This document shows positions 28,736 through 36,460 of a DNA stretch of 64,000 nucleotides, piece by piece. Each line of letters opens with the position of its first letter. Position 1 is the stretch's first letter. Source of the DNA: Sphingosinicella microcystinivorans (GTDB lineage Bacteria > Pseudomonadota > Alphaproteobacteria > Sphingomonadales > Sphingomonadaceae); contig NZ_CP116005.1 in the NCBI RefSeq assembly GCF_027941835.1, positions 3,487,501 through 3,551,500 on the forward strand. Reading direction: 5' to 3'. Made by a program: the position numbers and the translations under genes. The notes beneath the pieces are model-generated. The model did no database searches, was not told the origin of the DNA, and saw nothing but the letters and a program-made list of their open reading frames with translations.

Positions 28736-28855
28736 GGAGGTTCCGCCGGCGACTATCGTCCCACCACCCTCCGCAAGGGGCCGGCGGATCCTCCCCGCAG
28801 TAAAACACCTCCTCCTCGGGGGACAGCGCGCTCCTGCTGTCCCCCAATTTCTTTC
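28736..28855 (+). ncRNA. Candidate trans-acting sRNA with CCUCC (anti-Shine-Dalgarno) motifs
   Basis: No convincing coding frame fits here. The stretch forms a long stem (28739-28750 GGTTCCGCCGGC with 28780-28791 GCCGGCGGATCC, one mismatch) whose loop exposes CCACCACCCTCC, then a single-stranded linker with CCTCCTCCTC (28808-28817), and ends in a terminator hairpin (28818-28845). CCUCC motifs in loops are typical of alphaproteobacterial sRNAs of the alpha-r14/CcsR type, which pair with ribosome sites. The 5' end is estimated from the FNR-like box. Identity with a named family is not claimed. Confidence 0.6.
28818..28854 (+). terminator. Terminator hairpin ending the sRNA candidate
   Basis: Perfect 10-bp stem GGGGGACAGC / GCTGTCCCCC with an 8-base loop, followed by AATTTCTTT. 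It lacks a T-run when read on the other strand, so it works for plus-strand transcripts. Confidence 0.8.
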
Positions 28856-28942
28856 CCCATCCTTTTGAAGACCTTGCGCCGCCGCCCGCGCCTCACCACG
28901 ATCCGCGGCGAACGGGACGGATGCGAACGGGGAGGACCGACC

Positions 28943-29305
28943 ATGACCGCTGATTTCGTGCACGCCGATTTCGTTCGGAGGGCCGCGGCCGCGCTGATGC
29001 TGCTGACGGGCGCCGGACACGCCGCATTGCTCGCCGTGCGTCCGATGAGCCTGGAACTCGCCGTCACCGCCGCGTTCGGAGTCGCCTATTTCCTGATCGG
29101 CGTCTTCCTGTGGCGCGGCACACCCACGGCAAGCCGGGCCGCCCTCTGGGCCGGCCTCATCCTCCCCGCCATCGGCGCCGCGCTCTCCTTCGCCGCAGAT
29201 CCGCCCGCGAAAGGCGGCTGGACGCCGATCGGCACGGCGTTCGTCGTGATCGACATCGTCGTGGTGCTCGCCTGCCTGTGGCTGCTGATGCGGCGGAGGG
29301 GCTGA
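28943..29305 (+). CDS. Small four-helix membrane protein, unknown function
   Basis: A 120-aa protein with four hydrophobic stretches (about 12-30, 35-55, 65-85 and 97-117) and a basic C-terminus (RRRG). ATG 28943 is preceded by GGGGAGGA. I do not recognise the family. It lies 88 bp after the sRNA terminator. The segment 29306-29394 before the next gene shows nothing notable. Confidence 0.75.
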   Translation: MTADFVHADFVRRAAAALMLLTGAGHAALLAVRPMSLELAVTAAFGVAYFLIGVFLWRGTPTASRAALWAGLILPAIGAALSFAADPPAKGGWTPIGTAFVVIDIVVVLACLWLLMRRRG

Positions 29306-29394
29306 GGTCGTTCTGTAGCCTATGATCTTTGAGCAGATTCTCAAGCGAAGCGTCGACCGGGTCGGCAGCAACGTGGCGTTACAACGGGTCCGCT

Positions 29395-29652
29395 TCAGGC
29401 CGCTTGCGTGCGCGGCGTCAGACTCCGGTCTCCTCGGCCCGCCAGAAGGCCCGCGATCGAGATATCCTCGTCGAGGTCGTCCCAGTGAAGACCGCTGGGG
29501 CTGATCGTCACGCGGGCGCGCTCGGCCGGCGTCCCCCTGAAAAGGCGCGGGAACCAAGCGAGCGGGATGCCCAGCGTGCGCCCGTCGTCGAGTTCGACCC
29601 ACATCTGATCGTCATCGAAACGAACCGCTGTCGCCCTAGGCGAAATGCTCAT
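29395..29652 (-). CDS. DUF2442 protein
   Basis: An about 85-aa protein with the DUF2442 pattern: ATAVRFDDDQMWVELDDGRTLGIPLAWFPRL, then LHWDDLDEDISIAGLLAG. DUF2442 and DUF4160 genes frequently occur as a pair, thought to be toxin-antitoxin-like, with unproven function. ATG 29652 was chosen over the longer start at 29694; the stop of the preceding DUF4160 frame overlaps it. Confidence 0.85.
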   Translation of the reverse strand: MSISPRATAVRFDDDQMWVELDDGRTLGIPLAWFPRLFRGTPAERARVTISPSGLHWDDLDEDISIAGLLAGRGDRSLTPRTQAA

Positions 29653-29877
29653 GCCACGCCCTTTCGATCTCTTCGCGCCGATCAGCGATGACAAGGCTCA
29701 ACATGGCCAATGCGCGCGCGTTGAAGCCCGCATTGTACGCCACGTTGACATCGGATGAAGCCGGAACCTGGCGTCTGCACCGTCGCGCGTCACGTGGATG
29801 TGCACAGGTTCCCGCGGATTGCCTTCGTTCGAGAAGAAATGAAAGCGATAACCCTGATGCCGAAAGACGACGGGCAC
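29636..29877 (-). pseudogene. DUF4160 gene split by a frameshift
   Basis: From GTG 29877, 9 bp after nrdB, one frame reads VPVVFRHQGYRFHFFSNEG and EPVHIHVTRDGADARFRLH, exactly a DUF4160 N-terminus. The C-terminal half continues in another frame with DVNVAYNAGFNARALAMLS to the stop at 29636. The total is 242 bp, one base short of an 81-codon gene, so a 1-bp deletion around 29750-29760 breaks the gene. It may be a true pseudogene or a sequencing error; reads would settle it. Confidence 0.8.
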
Positions 29878-29886
29878 GGATGCCCT

Positions 29887-30927
29887 CTACTCCGCCACCC
29901 CCAACAGCCCCTGCTCGTCGCCCGCCTCGTTCGCGGCGGCGGCGAGCTTCGCCGACTTGCGCTTGTCGAAGGCGTCCCACACGTCGGTCCATGAGCCCTT
30001 GGTGGCGGCCTTCGAATATTCGGTGGCGCGGGTTTCGAAGAAGTTGGCGTGCTCGACGCCGTTGAGGAGCGGCGTCAGCCACGGCAGCGGGTGCTCGTCG
30101 ATCATGTAGATCGGCTTCAGGCCAAGCTGGCCGAGCCGCCAGTCGGCGATGTAGCGCACGTATTTCTTGATGTCCTTGGGCGTCATGCCCGCCACCGGGC
30201 CCATCTCGAACACGAGGTCGATGAACGCGTCCTCGATGCGCACCGTCTTCTGGCACATGTCCATGATGTCGTCCTTGACGGACGCGGTGAGGCAGTCGCG
30301 TTCCTTCACGAAGGTGTGGAACAGCTTGATGATGCCCTCGCAGTGCAGCGACTCGTCGCGCACGCTCCACGAGACGATCTGGCCCATGCCCTTCATCTTG
30401 TTGAAGCGCGGGAAGTTCATCAGCATGGCGAAGCTGGCGAAGAGCTGAAGCCCCTCGGTGAAGCCGCCGAACATGGCGAGCGTCTTGGCGATGTCCTCGT
30501 CGGTATCGACGCCGAAGGTGGCGAGATAGTCGTGCTTGTCCTTCATCTCCTTGTACTGGAGGAAGGCCGAATATTCGCTTTCGGGCATACCGATGGTGTC
30601 GAGCAGGTGACTGTAGGCCGCGATGTGCACCGTCTCCATGTTGCTGAACGCGGTCAGCATCATCTTGATCTCGGTCGGCTTGAAGACGCGGCCGTATTTC
30701 TCGTGGTAGCAGTCCTGCACCTCCACGTCCGCCTGCGTGAAGAAGCGGAAGATCTGCGTGAGCAGGTTGCGCTCGTGGTCGGAGAGCTTCTGCGCCCAGT
30801 CGCGGCAGTCCTCGCCGAGCGGCACTTCCTCGGGCAGCCAGTGCAGCTGCTGCTGGCGCTTCCAGTAATCGTAAGCCCACGGATACTCGAAGGGCTTGTA
30901 CTGCTTGGAGGCTTGCAGAAGAGGCAT
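29887..30927 (-). CDS. nrdB: Ribonucleoside-diphosphate reductase, beta subunit (class I)
   Basis: It holds the diiron-tyrosyl radical cofactor that drives ribonucleotide reduction. It is 346 aa. The metal-ligand motifs ETVHIAAYSHLL (ExxH, with the radical Tyr four residues after the His, as in E. coli NrdB Tyr122) and RDESLHCEG are present, plus the C-terminal tail for docking into NrdA. It lies 93 bp downstream of nrdA on the same strand. Confidence 0.97.
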   Translation of the reverse strand: MPLLQASKQYKPFEYPWAYDYWKRQQQLHWLPEEVPLGEDCRDWAQKLSDHERNLLTQIFRFFTQADVEVQDCYHEKYGRVFKPTEIKMMLTAFSNMETVHIAAYSHLLDTIGMPESEYSAFLQYKEMKDKHDYLATFGVDTDEDIAKTLAMFGGFTEGLQLFASFAMLMNFPRFNKMKGMGQIVSWSVRDESLHCEGIIKLFHTFVKERDCLTASVKDDIMDMCQKTVRIEDAFIDLVFEMGPVAGMTPKDIKKYVRYIADWRLGQLGLKPIYMIDEHPLPWLTPLLNGVEHANFFETRATEYSKAATKGSWTDVWDAFDKRKSAKLAAAANEAGDEQGLLGVAE

Positions 30928-30991
30928 CGCCGTTACTTTCTTGCTCGTGTGAACCGACGAGGAACCGGTTCGAATTCTACATGATTTCCCG

Positions 30992-31014
30992 CGATCAAAG
31001 TACCGCTTTGATCG
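30992..31014. repeat. 9-bp inverted repeat between nrdA and nrdB
   Basis: CGATCAAAG / CTTTGATCG, perfect with a 5-base loop, starting 6 bp after the nrdA stop. No T-run follows on the minus strand, so it is more likely an mRNA-stabilising or partial attenuator hairpin that sets the nrdA:nrdB ratio. Confidence 0.6.
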
Positions 31015-31020
31015 AAGCGA

Positions 31021-32886
31021 TTACTGGCAGGCCAGACACTCGTCGTAGTCCTTCACCTCGACCTCGATCTGCTTGAGGTCGATGGTGTTGTCCGCCTCCA
31101 CGCCGCCCGCGAAGCCAGCGCGCTGGATGGACTTCGAGCGGCAGTAGTAGAGCGACTTGATGCCCAGCTCCCACGCCCGGTAGTGCATCATCAGAAGGTC
31201 CCACTTCTCGATGTCCGCCGGCAGGAACAGGTTCAGGCTCTGCGCCTGGTCGATATAGGGCGTGCGGTCGCCGGCGAGCTCGAGCAGCCAGCGCTGGTCG
31301 ATCTCGAACGCGGTGCGGAACGTCGCTTTCTCGTCCGTCGTGAGGAAATCGAGGTGCTGCACGGAGCCGCCGCGCTCGAGGATCGAGCTCCATACCTTGT
31401 CGCTGTTCTTCGCCTTCTCGTCGAGCACCCTTTCAAGGTGCGGGTTCTTCACGGTGAAGCTGCCCGACAGCGTCTTGTGCGTGTAGATGTTCGCCGGGAT
31501 CGGCTCGATGCACGCGGAGGTGCCGCCGCAGATGATGCTGATCGAGGCCGTCGGCGCGATCGCCATCTTGCAGGAGAAGCGCTCCATCACGCCCATGTCC
31601 TCGGCGTCCGGGCAGGCGCCGCGCTCGGTGGCGAGCAGCATCGAGGCCTCGTCCACCTGCGCGCGGATGTGGCGGAAGATCTTGAGGTTCCACGATTTCG
31701 CCATCGCGCTTTCGAACGGGATCGAGCGCGCCTGCAGGAAGCTGTGGAAGCCCATGACGCCGAGGCCCACCGAGCGCTCGCGCATCGCCGAATACTTGGC
31801 GCGCGCCATCTCGTCCGGCGCCCGCTCGATATAGTCGCCGAGCACGTTGTCGAGGAAGCGCATCACGTCCTCGATGAACGCCTTGTCCTTCGACCACTCG
31901 TCCCACGTTTCGAGGTTGAGGCTGGAGAGGCAGCAGACGGCCGTGCGGTCGTTGCCGTGCTGGTCGACGCCGGTCGGCAGCGTGATCTCCGAGCACAGGT
32001 TCGACGTCGTGACCTTGAGGCCCACGTCGCGCTGGTGCTTCGGCATCGCGTTGTTCACGTGATCGATGAAGATGATGTACGGCTCGCCCGTCGCCAGCCG
32101 GGTCTCGACCAGCTTCTGGAACAGCGCGCGCGCATCCACCTGCCCCCGCCTGGAACCGTCCTTCGGGCTGACGAGATCGAAGGGAAGGCCATCTCGCACC
32201 GCCTCCATGAAGGCGTCGGTGACGAGGACGCCGTGATGCAGGTTCAAGGCCTTGCGGTTGAAATCGCCGGAAGGCTTGCGGATTTCGAGGAATTCCTCGA
32301 TTTCCGGGTGCGAGATGTCGAGGTAGCAGGCTGCGGATCCCCGCCTCAGCGATCCCTGGCTTATCGCCAGTGTCAGTGAATCCATGACGCGCACGAACGG
32401 GACGATGCCCGACGTCTTGCCGTTGAGGCCCACGGGCTCGCCGATGCCGCGCACATGGCCCCAGTAGGTGCCGATGCCGCCGCCCTTGGAGGCGAGCCAG
32501 ACGTTCTCGTTCCACGTGCCGACGATGCCCTCGAGGCTGTCGGACACGCTGTTGAGGTAGCAGGAGATGGGAAGCCCGCGCCCGGTGCCGCCGTTCGAGA
32601 GCACCGGCGTCGCCGGCATGAACCACAGGCGCGAGATATAGTCGTACAGGCGCTGCGCGTGGGCGTCGCCGTCGGCATAGGCCGCCGCGACGCGGGCGAA
32701 CAGGTCCTGCGGCTTCTCGCCCGGCAGCAAATAGCGATCCTCGAGCGTCTCCCGGCCGAAATCGGTGAGGAGCGCGTCGCGGCCGTGGTCGATCTCGACG
32801 GTGTGCGCCTTCGCGCCGCGGGGGCGAACCGCCGCTGCAACGTCGTCGCCGTCAAGGGTCGCCGTATCCACGCCACTGAAATCCAT
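31021..32886 (-). CDS. nrdA: Ribonucleoside-diphosphate reductase, alpha subunit (class I)
   Basis: The catalytic subunit, 621 aa. The active-site motif NLCSEITLP (N-x-C-x-E), the redox Cys segments LPISCYLNSV and AVCCLSSLNL and the C-terminal CLACQ tail are visible. No N-terminal ATP-cone is apparent; the protein begins close to the ten-stranded barrel, so dATP inhibition through an N-terminal cone is not expected. The ATG at 32886 was chosen over an unrelated extension. LexA- and NrdR-like sites lie upstream. Confidence 0.96.
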   Translation of the reverse strand: MDFSGVDTATLDGDDVAAAVRPRGAKAHTVEIDHGRDALLTDFGRETLEDRYLLPGEKPQDLFARVAAAYADGDAHAQRLYDYISRLWFMPATPVLSNGGTGRGLPISCYLNSVSDSLEGIVGTWNENVWLASKGGGIGTYWGHVRGIGEPVGLNGKTSGIVPFVRVMDSLTLAISQGSLRRGSAACYLDISHPEIEEFLEIRKPSGDFNRKALNLHHGVLVTDAFMEAVRDGLPFDLVSPKDGSRRGQVDARALFQKLVETRLATGEPYIIFIDHVNNAMPKHQRDVGLKVTTSNLCSEITLPTGVDQHGNDRTAVCCLSSLNLETWDEWSKDKAFIEDVMRFLDNVLGDYIERAPDEMARAKYSAMRERSVGLGVMGFHSFLQARSIPFESAMAKSWNLKIFRHIRAQVDEASMLLATERGACPDAEDMGVMERFSCKMAIAPTASISIICGGTSACIEPIPANIYTHKTLSGSFTVKNPHLERVLDEKAKNSDKVWSSILERGGSVQHLDFLTTDEKATFRTAFEIDQRWLLELAGDRTPYIDQAQSLNLFLPADIEKWDLLMMHYRAWELGIKSLYYCRSKSIQRAGFAGGVEADNTIDLKQIEVEVKDYDECLACQ

Positions 32887-32904
32887 CTGAGCCGACTCCC
32901 CTAT

Positions 32905-32919
32905 GTTCCTGCTTCGTTC
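32905..32919. promoter_or_regulatory. LexA-like (SOS) box upstream of nrdA
   Basis: GTTCCTGCTTCGTTC is an exact GTTC-N7-GTTC, the alphaproteobacterial SOS box, 18 bp before the nrdA start. Chance matches of this pattern are expected about once or twice in a window this size, so it is suggestive, not certain. Confidence 0.5.
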
Positions 32920-33090
32920 CAAATCCGTCAAGGGGTACTGCAGATATGGGGTAGCGGGTGTTTTCCGCAACGGATACGGGCGTTGTCGCGCCGTCCCCGA
33001 TATCCTCGCAATCCACAGGCCCCGGCGATGTCTCGCCGGACCCGAGGGGACAAACCGACCCTGCCCCGGGAAGCCATCGTTTCCCGTGTG

Positions 33091-33138
33091 ACACAAGCTG
33101 TTGTGGTGACCCCCCGGTCCCAGAACCAGACTTTGTGG
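33091..33138. promoter_or_regulatory. Tandem NrdR-like boxes upstream of nrdA
   Basis: ACACAAGCTGTTGTGG (33091-33106) matches most of the 16-bp NrdR palindrome ACACWATATCTWGTGT; a weaker copy follows at about 33123-33138, 32 bp on. NrdR boxes usually occur as pairs 31-32 bp apart in front of nrd genes. Confidence 0.5.
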
Positions 33139-33305
33139 TGAAGCTGCGACTAACGCAAGGGGGTTTTTACACTATTTAAGTTTTTGTGACGAGATCAGGC
33201 ACTTAGCTGAATCGCTTGAAGAATCCGTGCAAGACACTGGTGGACGAAGGCGTCCGGGCTGGCTAATCACCGCCCCCAAATCGGTCTTTTCGAGAGGGCT
33301 TTTGC

Positions 33306-34826
33306 ATGGCGGTGATCCGCGAAGAAGACGTCATCGAGTCGGTCGCCGACGCGCTCCAGTACATCAGCTACTACCACCCCATGGACTATATCCGCGCGCT
33401 CGGCCGCGCGTATGAATTGGAGCAGGGACCGGCCGCGAAGGACGCGATCGCGCAGATTCTCACCAACAGCCGCATGTGCGCCGAAGGCCACCGCCCGATC
33501 TGCCAGGACACGGGCATCGTCACCGCCTTCGTGAAGATTGGTATGAACGTCCAGTGGCAAGCTACGAGAACTGTTCAGGAAATGGTCGATGAAGGCGTGC
33601 GCCGCGCTTATCTCCACCCGGAGAACCGCCTGCGCGCCTCGATCGTTTCGGACCCGGCGTTCTCGCGCAGGAACACGAAGGACAACACGCCTGCGGTCGT
33701 CCATATCGAGATGGTGCCCGGCGACACGGTGGAGATCACCGTCGCGGCGAAGGGCGGCGGCAGCGAGAACAAGTCCAAGTTCAAGATGCTGAACCCGAGC
33801 GACTCCATCGTCGACTGGGTGCTGGAGATGGTGCCGCAGATGGGCGCCGGCTGGTGCCCGCCCGGTATGCTCGGCATCGGCATCGGCGGCACGGCGGAAA
33901 AGGCCATGACGCTCGCCAAGGAATCGCTGATGGAAGCGATCGACATGGCGGAGCTGAAGGCGCGCGGACCGCAGAATGAGCTGGAGGAACTGCGTATCGA
34001 GATCCACGACAAGGTGAACGCGCTCGGCATCGGCGCGCAGGGCCTCGGTGGGCTCGCCACCGTGCTCGACGTCAAGATCTACGACTGCCCGACGCACGCC
34101 GCCTCGAAGCCGATCGCGATGATCCCGAACTGCGCCGCGACGCGCCACGCGCACTTCGTGCTCGACGGCTCCGGCCCCGCCTATCTCGAAGCGCCGAACC
34201 TCGCCGACTGGCCGAAGGTGGAATGGGCGCCGTCCAAGGAAGCGATCCGGGTGGACCTCGACACGCTGACGCCCGGGATCGTCGCAAGCTGGAAGCCGGG
34301 CGACCGCCTGCTCCTCAATGGCAAGATGCTCACCGGCCGCGACGCCGCGCACAAGCGCATCCAGGACATGCTGGCGAAGGGCGAGCCGCTTCCGGTCGAT
34401 TTCAGGGGCCGCGTGATCTACTACGTCGGCCCGGTCGATGCGGTGCGCGACGAGGCGGTCGGCCCCGCCGGCCCCACCACCGCGACGCGCATGGACAAGT
34501 TCACGCGGATGATGCTGGAGCAGGGCCTGATCGCGATGGTCGGCAAGGCCGAGCGCGGCCCCACGGCGATCGACGCGATCCGCGACCACAAGGCCGCCTA
34601 CCTGATGGCGGTCGGCGGCGCGGCCTATCTCGTCTCCAAGGCGATCAAGTCCGCGAAGGTCCTCGCGTTCGAGGACCTCGGCATGGAGGCGATCTACGAG
34701 TTCGAGGTGCGCGACATGCCCGTCACCGTCGCCGTCGATGCGGCGGGCGAGAGCGTGCACCACCTCGCGCCGCTCGTCTGGCGCGAGAAGATCGCGAAGG
34801 AACGGCTGCTGGAGCCCGCCGAATAG
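33306..34826 (+). CDS. Fumarate hydratase, class I (iron-sulfur)
   Basis: It converts fumarate to malate in the TCA cycle with an oxygen-sensitive [4Fe-4S] cluster. At 506 aa it is class I (FumA/FumB type), with CQDTGIV, GWCPPGMLGIGIGG and CPTHAASKPIAMIPNC supplying candidate cluster cysteines. The 118-bp stretch before it also contains the nrdA upstream sites on the other strand. Whether a class II fumarase also exists cannot be judged here. Confidence 0.95.
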   Translation: MAVIREEDVIESVADALQYISYYHPMDYIRALGRAYELEQGPAAKDAIAQILTNSRMCAEGHRPICQDTGIVTAFVKIGMNVQWQATRTVQEMVDEGVRRAYLHPENRLRASIVSDPAFSRRNTKDNTPAVVHIEMVPGDTVEITVAAKGGGSENKSKFKMLNPSDSIVDWVLEMVPQMGAGWCPPGMLGIGIGGTAEKAMTLAKESLMEAIDMAELKARGPQNELEELRIEIHDKVNALGIGAQGLGGLATVLDVKIYDCPTHAASKPIAMIPNCAATRHAHFVLDGSGPAYLEAPNLADWPKVEWAPSKEAIRVDLDTLTPGIVASWKPGDRLLLNGKMLTGRDAAHKRIQDMLAKGEPLPVDFRGRVIYYVGPVDAVRDEAVGPAGPTTATRMDKFTRMMLEQGLIAMVGKAERGPTAIDAIRDHKAAYLMAVGGAAYLVSKAIKSAKVLAFEDLGMEAIYEFEVRDMPVTVAVDAAGESVHHLAPLVWREKIAKERLLEPAE

Positions 34827-34914
34827 CGCCGCGCGCACGCCGAACCGCTTTCGTATTGAGGAACCGACAAAACGCAGCGATCGTTTCGCCCGTGTCCACA
34901 AGAAGGAGACAGCC

Positions 34915-35184
34915 ATGTTCCGGCAGATCGCCACGGGAATCGGCGCGGCAGCGCTCATCGGCATTTCCGCGCCCGCCTTTGCGGATCGGGGTGCGACCGC
35001 GACGGAAATCGAAAAGATCATCCCCGTGCTGAAAGCCGCGGGCTACGTCAGCTGGGAAGAGATCGAACTCGACGACGACGGCCCGCACTTCGAGGTCGAC
35101 GACGCGCGCAAGGCGGACGGCTCGAAGTGGGATGTGAAGCTCAGCACGACCGACTTCCAGATCGTGCGGGAGAAGAAGGACTGA
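34915..35184 (+). CDS. Secreted PepSY-like domain protein
   Basis: An 89-aa protein with a signal peptide (cleavage near AFA at about residue 22), then one compact domain with ATEIEKIIPVLKAAGYVSWEEIELDDDGPHFEVDDARKADGSKWDVKL, which fits the PepSY pattern. ATG 34915 is preceded by AAGGAGACAGCC. A periplasmic role, perhaps peptidase inhibition or sensing, is inferred from the family. Confidence 0.8.
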   Translation: MFRQIATGIGAAALIGISAPAFADRGATATEIEKIIPVLKAAGYVSWEEIELDDDGPHFEVDDARKADGSKWDVKLSTTDFQIVREKKD

Positions 35185-35212
35185 TGCGAACCGGCCTCCG
35201 GGAAGTTTGCGT

Positions 35213-36358
35213 TTGAGCGGCGTATCCGTTGATCCGGGCCGCGTGAGACGGCCTGCGGGCGAACCGCTCTCGCCGCGCCTTTCCGACACGATCGCCGTCA
35301 CGCGCGTGCTGTGCGTGCTCGGCATCGTCTATGTGCACGCGTGGACCGGCCTCGGCGGCGCCGAACTCGCCGCGGCGGCCGCCACCGGGCAGGGGATGCT
35401 CCGTCTCGTGCTGATGGAGGTGTTCGGCCGCAGCGCCGTGCCGCTGCTCGGCATGATCTCGGGCTATCTCGTCGCGGGCGCCGCGATCCGCTCGTGGCGC
35501 GCGTTCCTTTCGCGCAAGGCACGCACGATCCTGCTGCCGATGGCGCTCTGGAACGCGCTCGCCATCCTGCTCGTCTCGGGCACGGCATGGCTCGGCTTCC
35601 TGAAAGCGCCCGTCCCGGAAAGCCTCTGGTGGCTGATCGACGAGCTGCTCTCGATCCTGACCCCCAATCACATCAACGTGCAGACGCCATTCCTGCGCGA
35701 CCTCTTCGTCTGCATGGCGATAGCGCCGCTGCTGCTCCGGCTGCGCGGACCGTGGCTGACGGGCGCGATCCTGCTCGTCGCCGCGTGGAGCGTGTCGAAC
35801 TGGTTCTTTCCGCTGATGCTGCGGTCGCAGATCCTGCTGTTCTTCCTGCTCGGTATCGCCGCGCGCCGCCACGATCTCGGCGCGCGTATCGCCGGGGTGC
35901 CGTTCGCCGCGGCGCTCGCACCGTTCGTCGCCGTCGCCGCGATCAAGCTGATCGTCAGCGTGCCCGTGCCCGGCGGCACGGCGATGTCGCCGCAGATCAT
36001 GCCCCTCTTCGACCTCGGACTCCGCCTCACCGCCGCGCTCGCCTTCGCGCGCGTCGCCTGGGCGCTCGCGGCGCGGCCCGCGATGTTCCGCTGGCTCGAA
36101 CCCTATGCCTTCTTCCTGTTCTGCTCGCACATGGTGCTGATCTGGCTGTCGACGCCGCTGTTCCTGGCGCTGACCGGCCCGCTCGGATCGCCCGCCTACC
36201 CGCTTCTCCTCGTCGTGCATCCGCTGCTCGCGCTCGGTTTCGCACTCGGGCTCGGCCAGCTCCTCATGCTGTTCGCGCCGCGCGCGGCGGAGATTCTGAG
36301 CGGCGGGCGGCTGAAGGCGGACCCCGCCGACATGCCCGCGACCCGTTCGGTATCCTGA
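35213..36358 (+). CDS. Acyltransferase-3 family membrane protein
   Basis: A 381-aa protein with about ten membrane segments, similar to O-acetyltransferases of polysaccharides and lipids (acyltransferase 3: RVLCVLGIVYVHAW with the catalytic-type His, then SAVPLLGMISGYLVAG). Two TTG codons can start it (35207, 35213); 35213 has the better spacing to GGGAAG. The acceptor is unknown. It lies 28 bp after the PepSY gene. Confidence 0.85.
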   Translation: MSGVSVDPGRVRRPAGEPLSPRLSDTIAVTRVLCVLGIVYVHAWTGLGGAELAAAAATGQGMLRLVLMEVFGRSAVPLLGMISGYLVAGAAIRSWRAFLSRKARTILLPMALWNALAILLVSGTAWLGFLKAPVPESLWWLIDELLSILTPNHINVQTPFLRDLFVCMAIAPLLLRLRGPWLTGAILLVAAWSVSNWFFPLMLRSQILLFFLLGIAARRHDLGARIAGVPFAAALAPFVAVAAIKLIVSVPVPGGTAMSPQIMPLFDLGLRLTAALAFARVAWALAARPAMFRWLEPYAFFLFCSHMVLIWLSTPLFLALTGPLGSPAYPLLLVVHPLLALGFALGLGQLLMLFAPRAAEILSGGRLKADPADMPATRSVS

Positions 36359-36460
36359 AGACGCCGCAATCGCGAACAATTCTTGCCGAAGTACGGTGAC
36401 GAGCGAGCCCCGGCCTGTATAAGATCAGGCAAACTCATTCGAAATCGAAATGCGAGGCGC

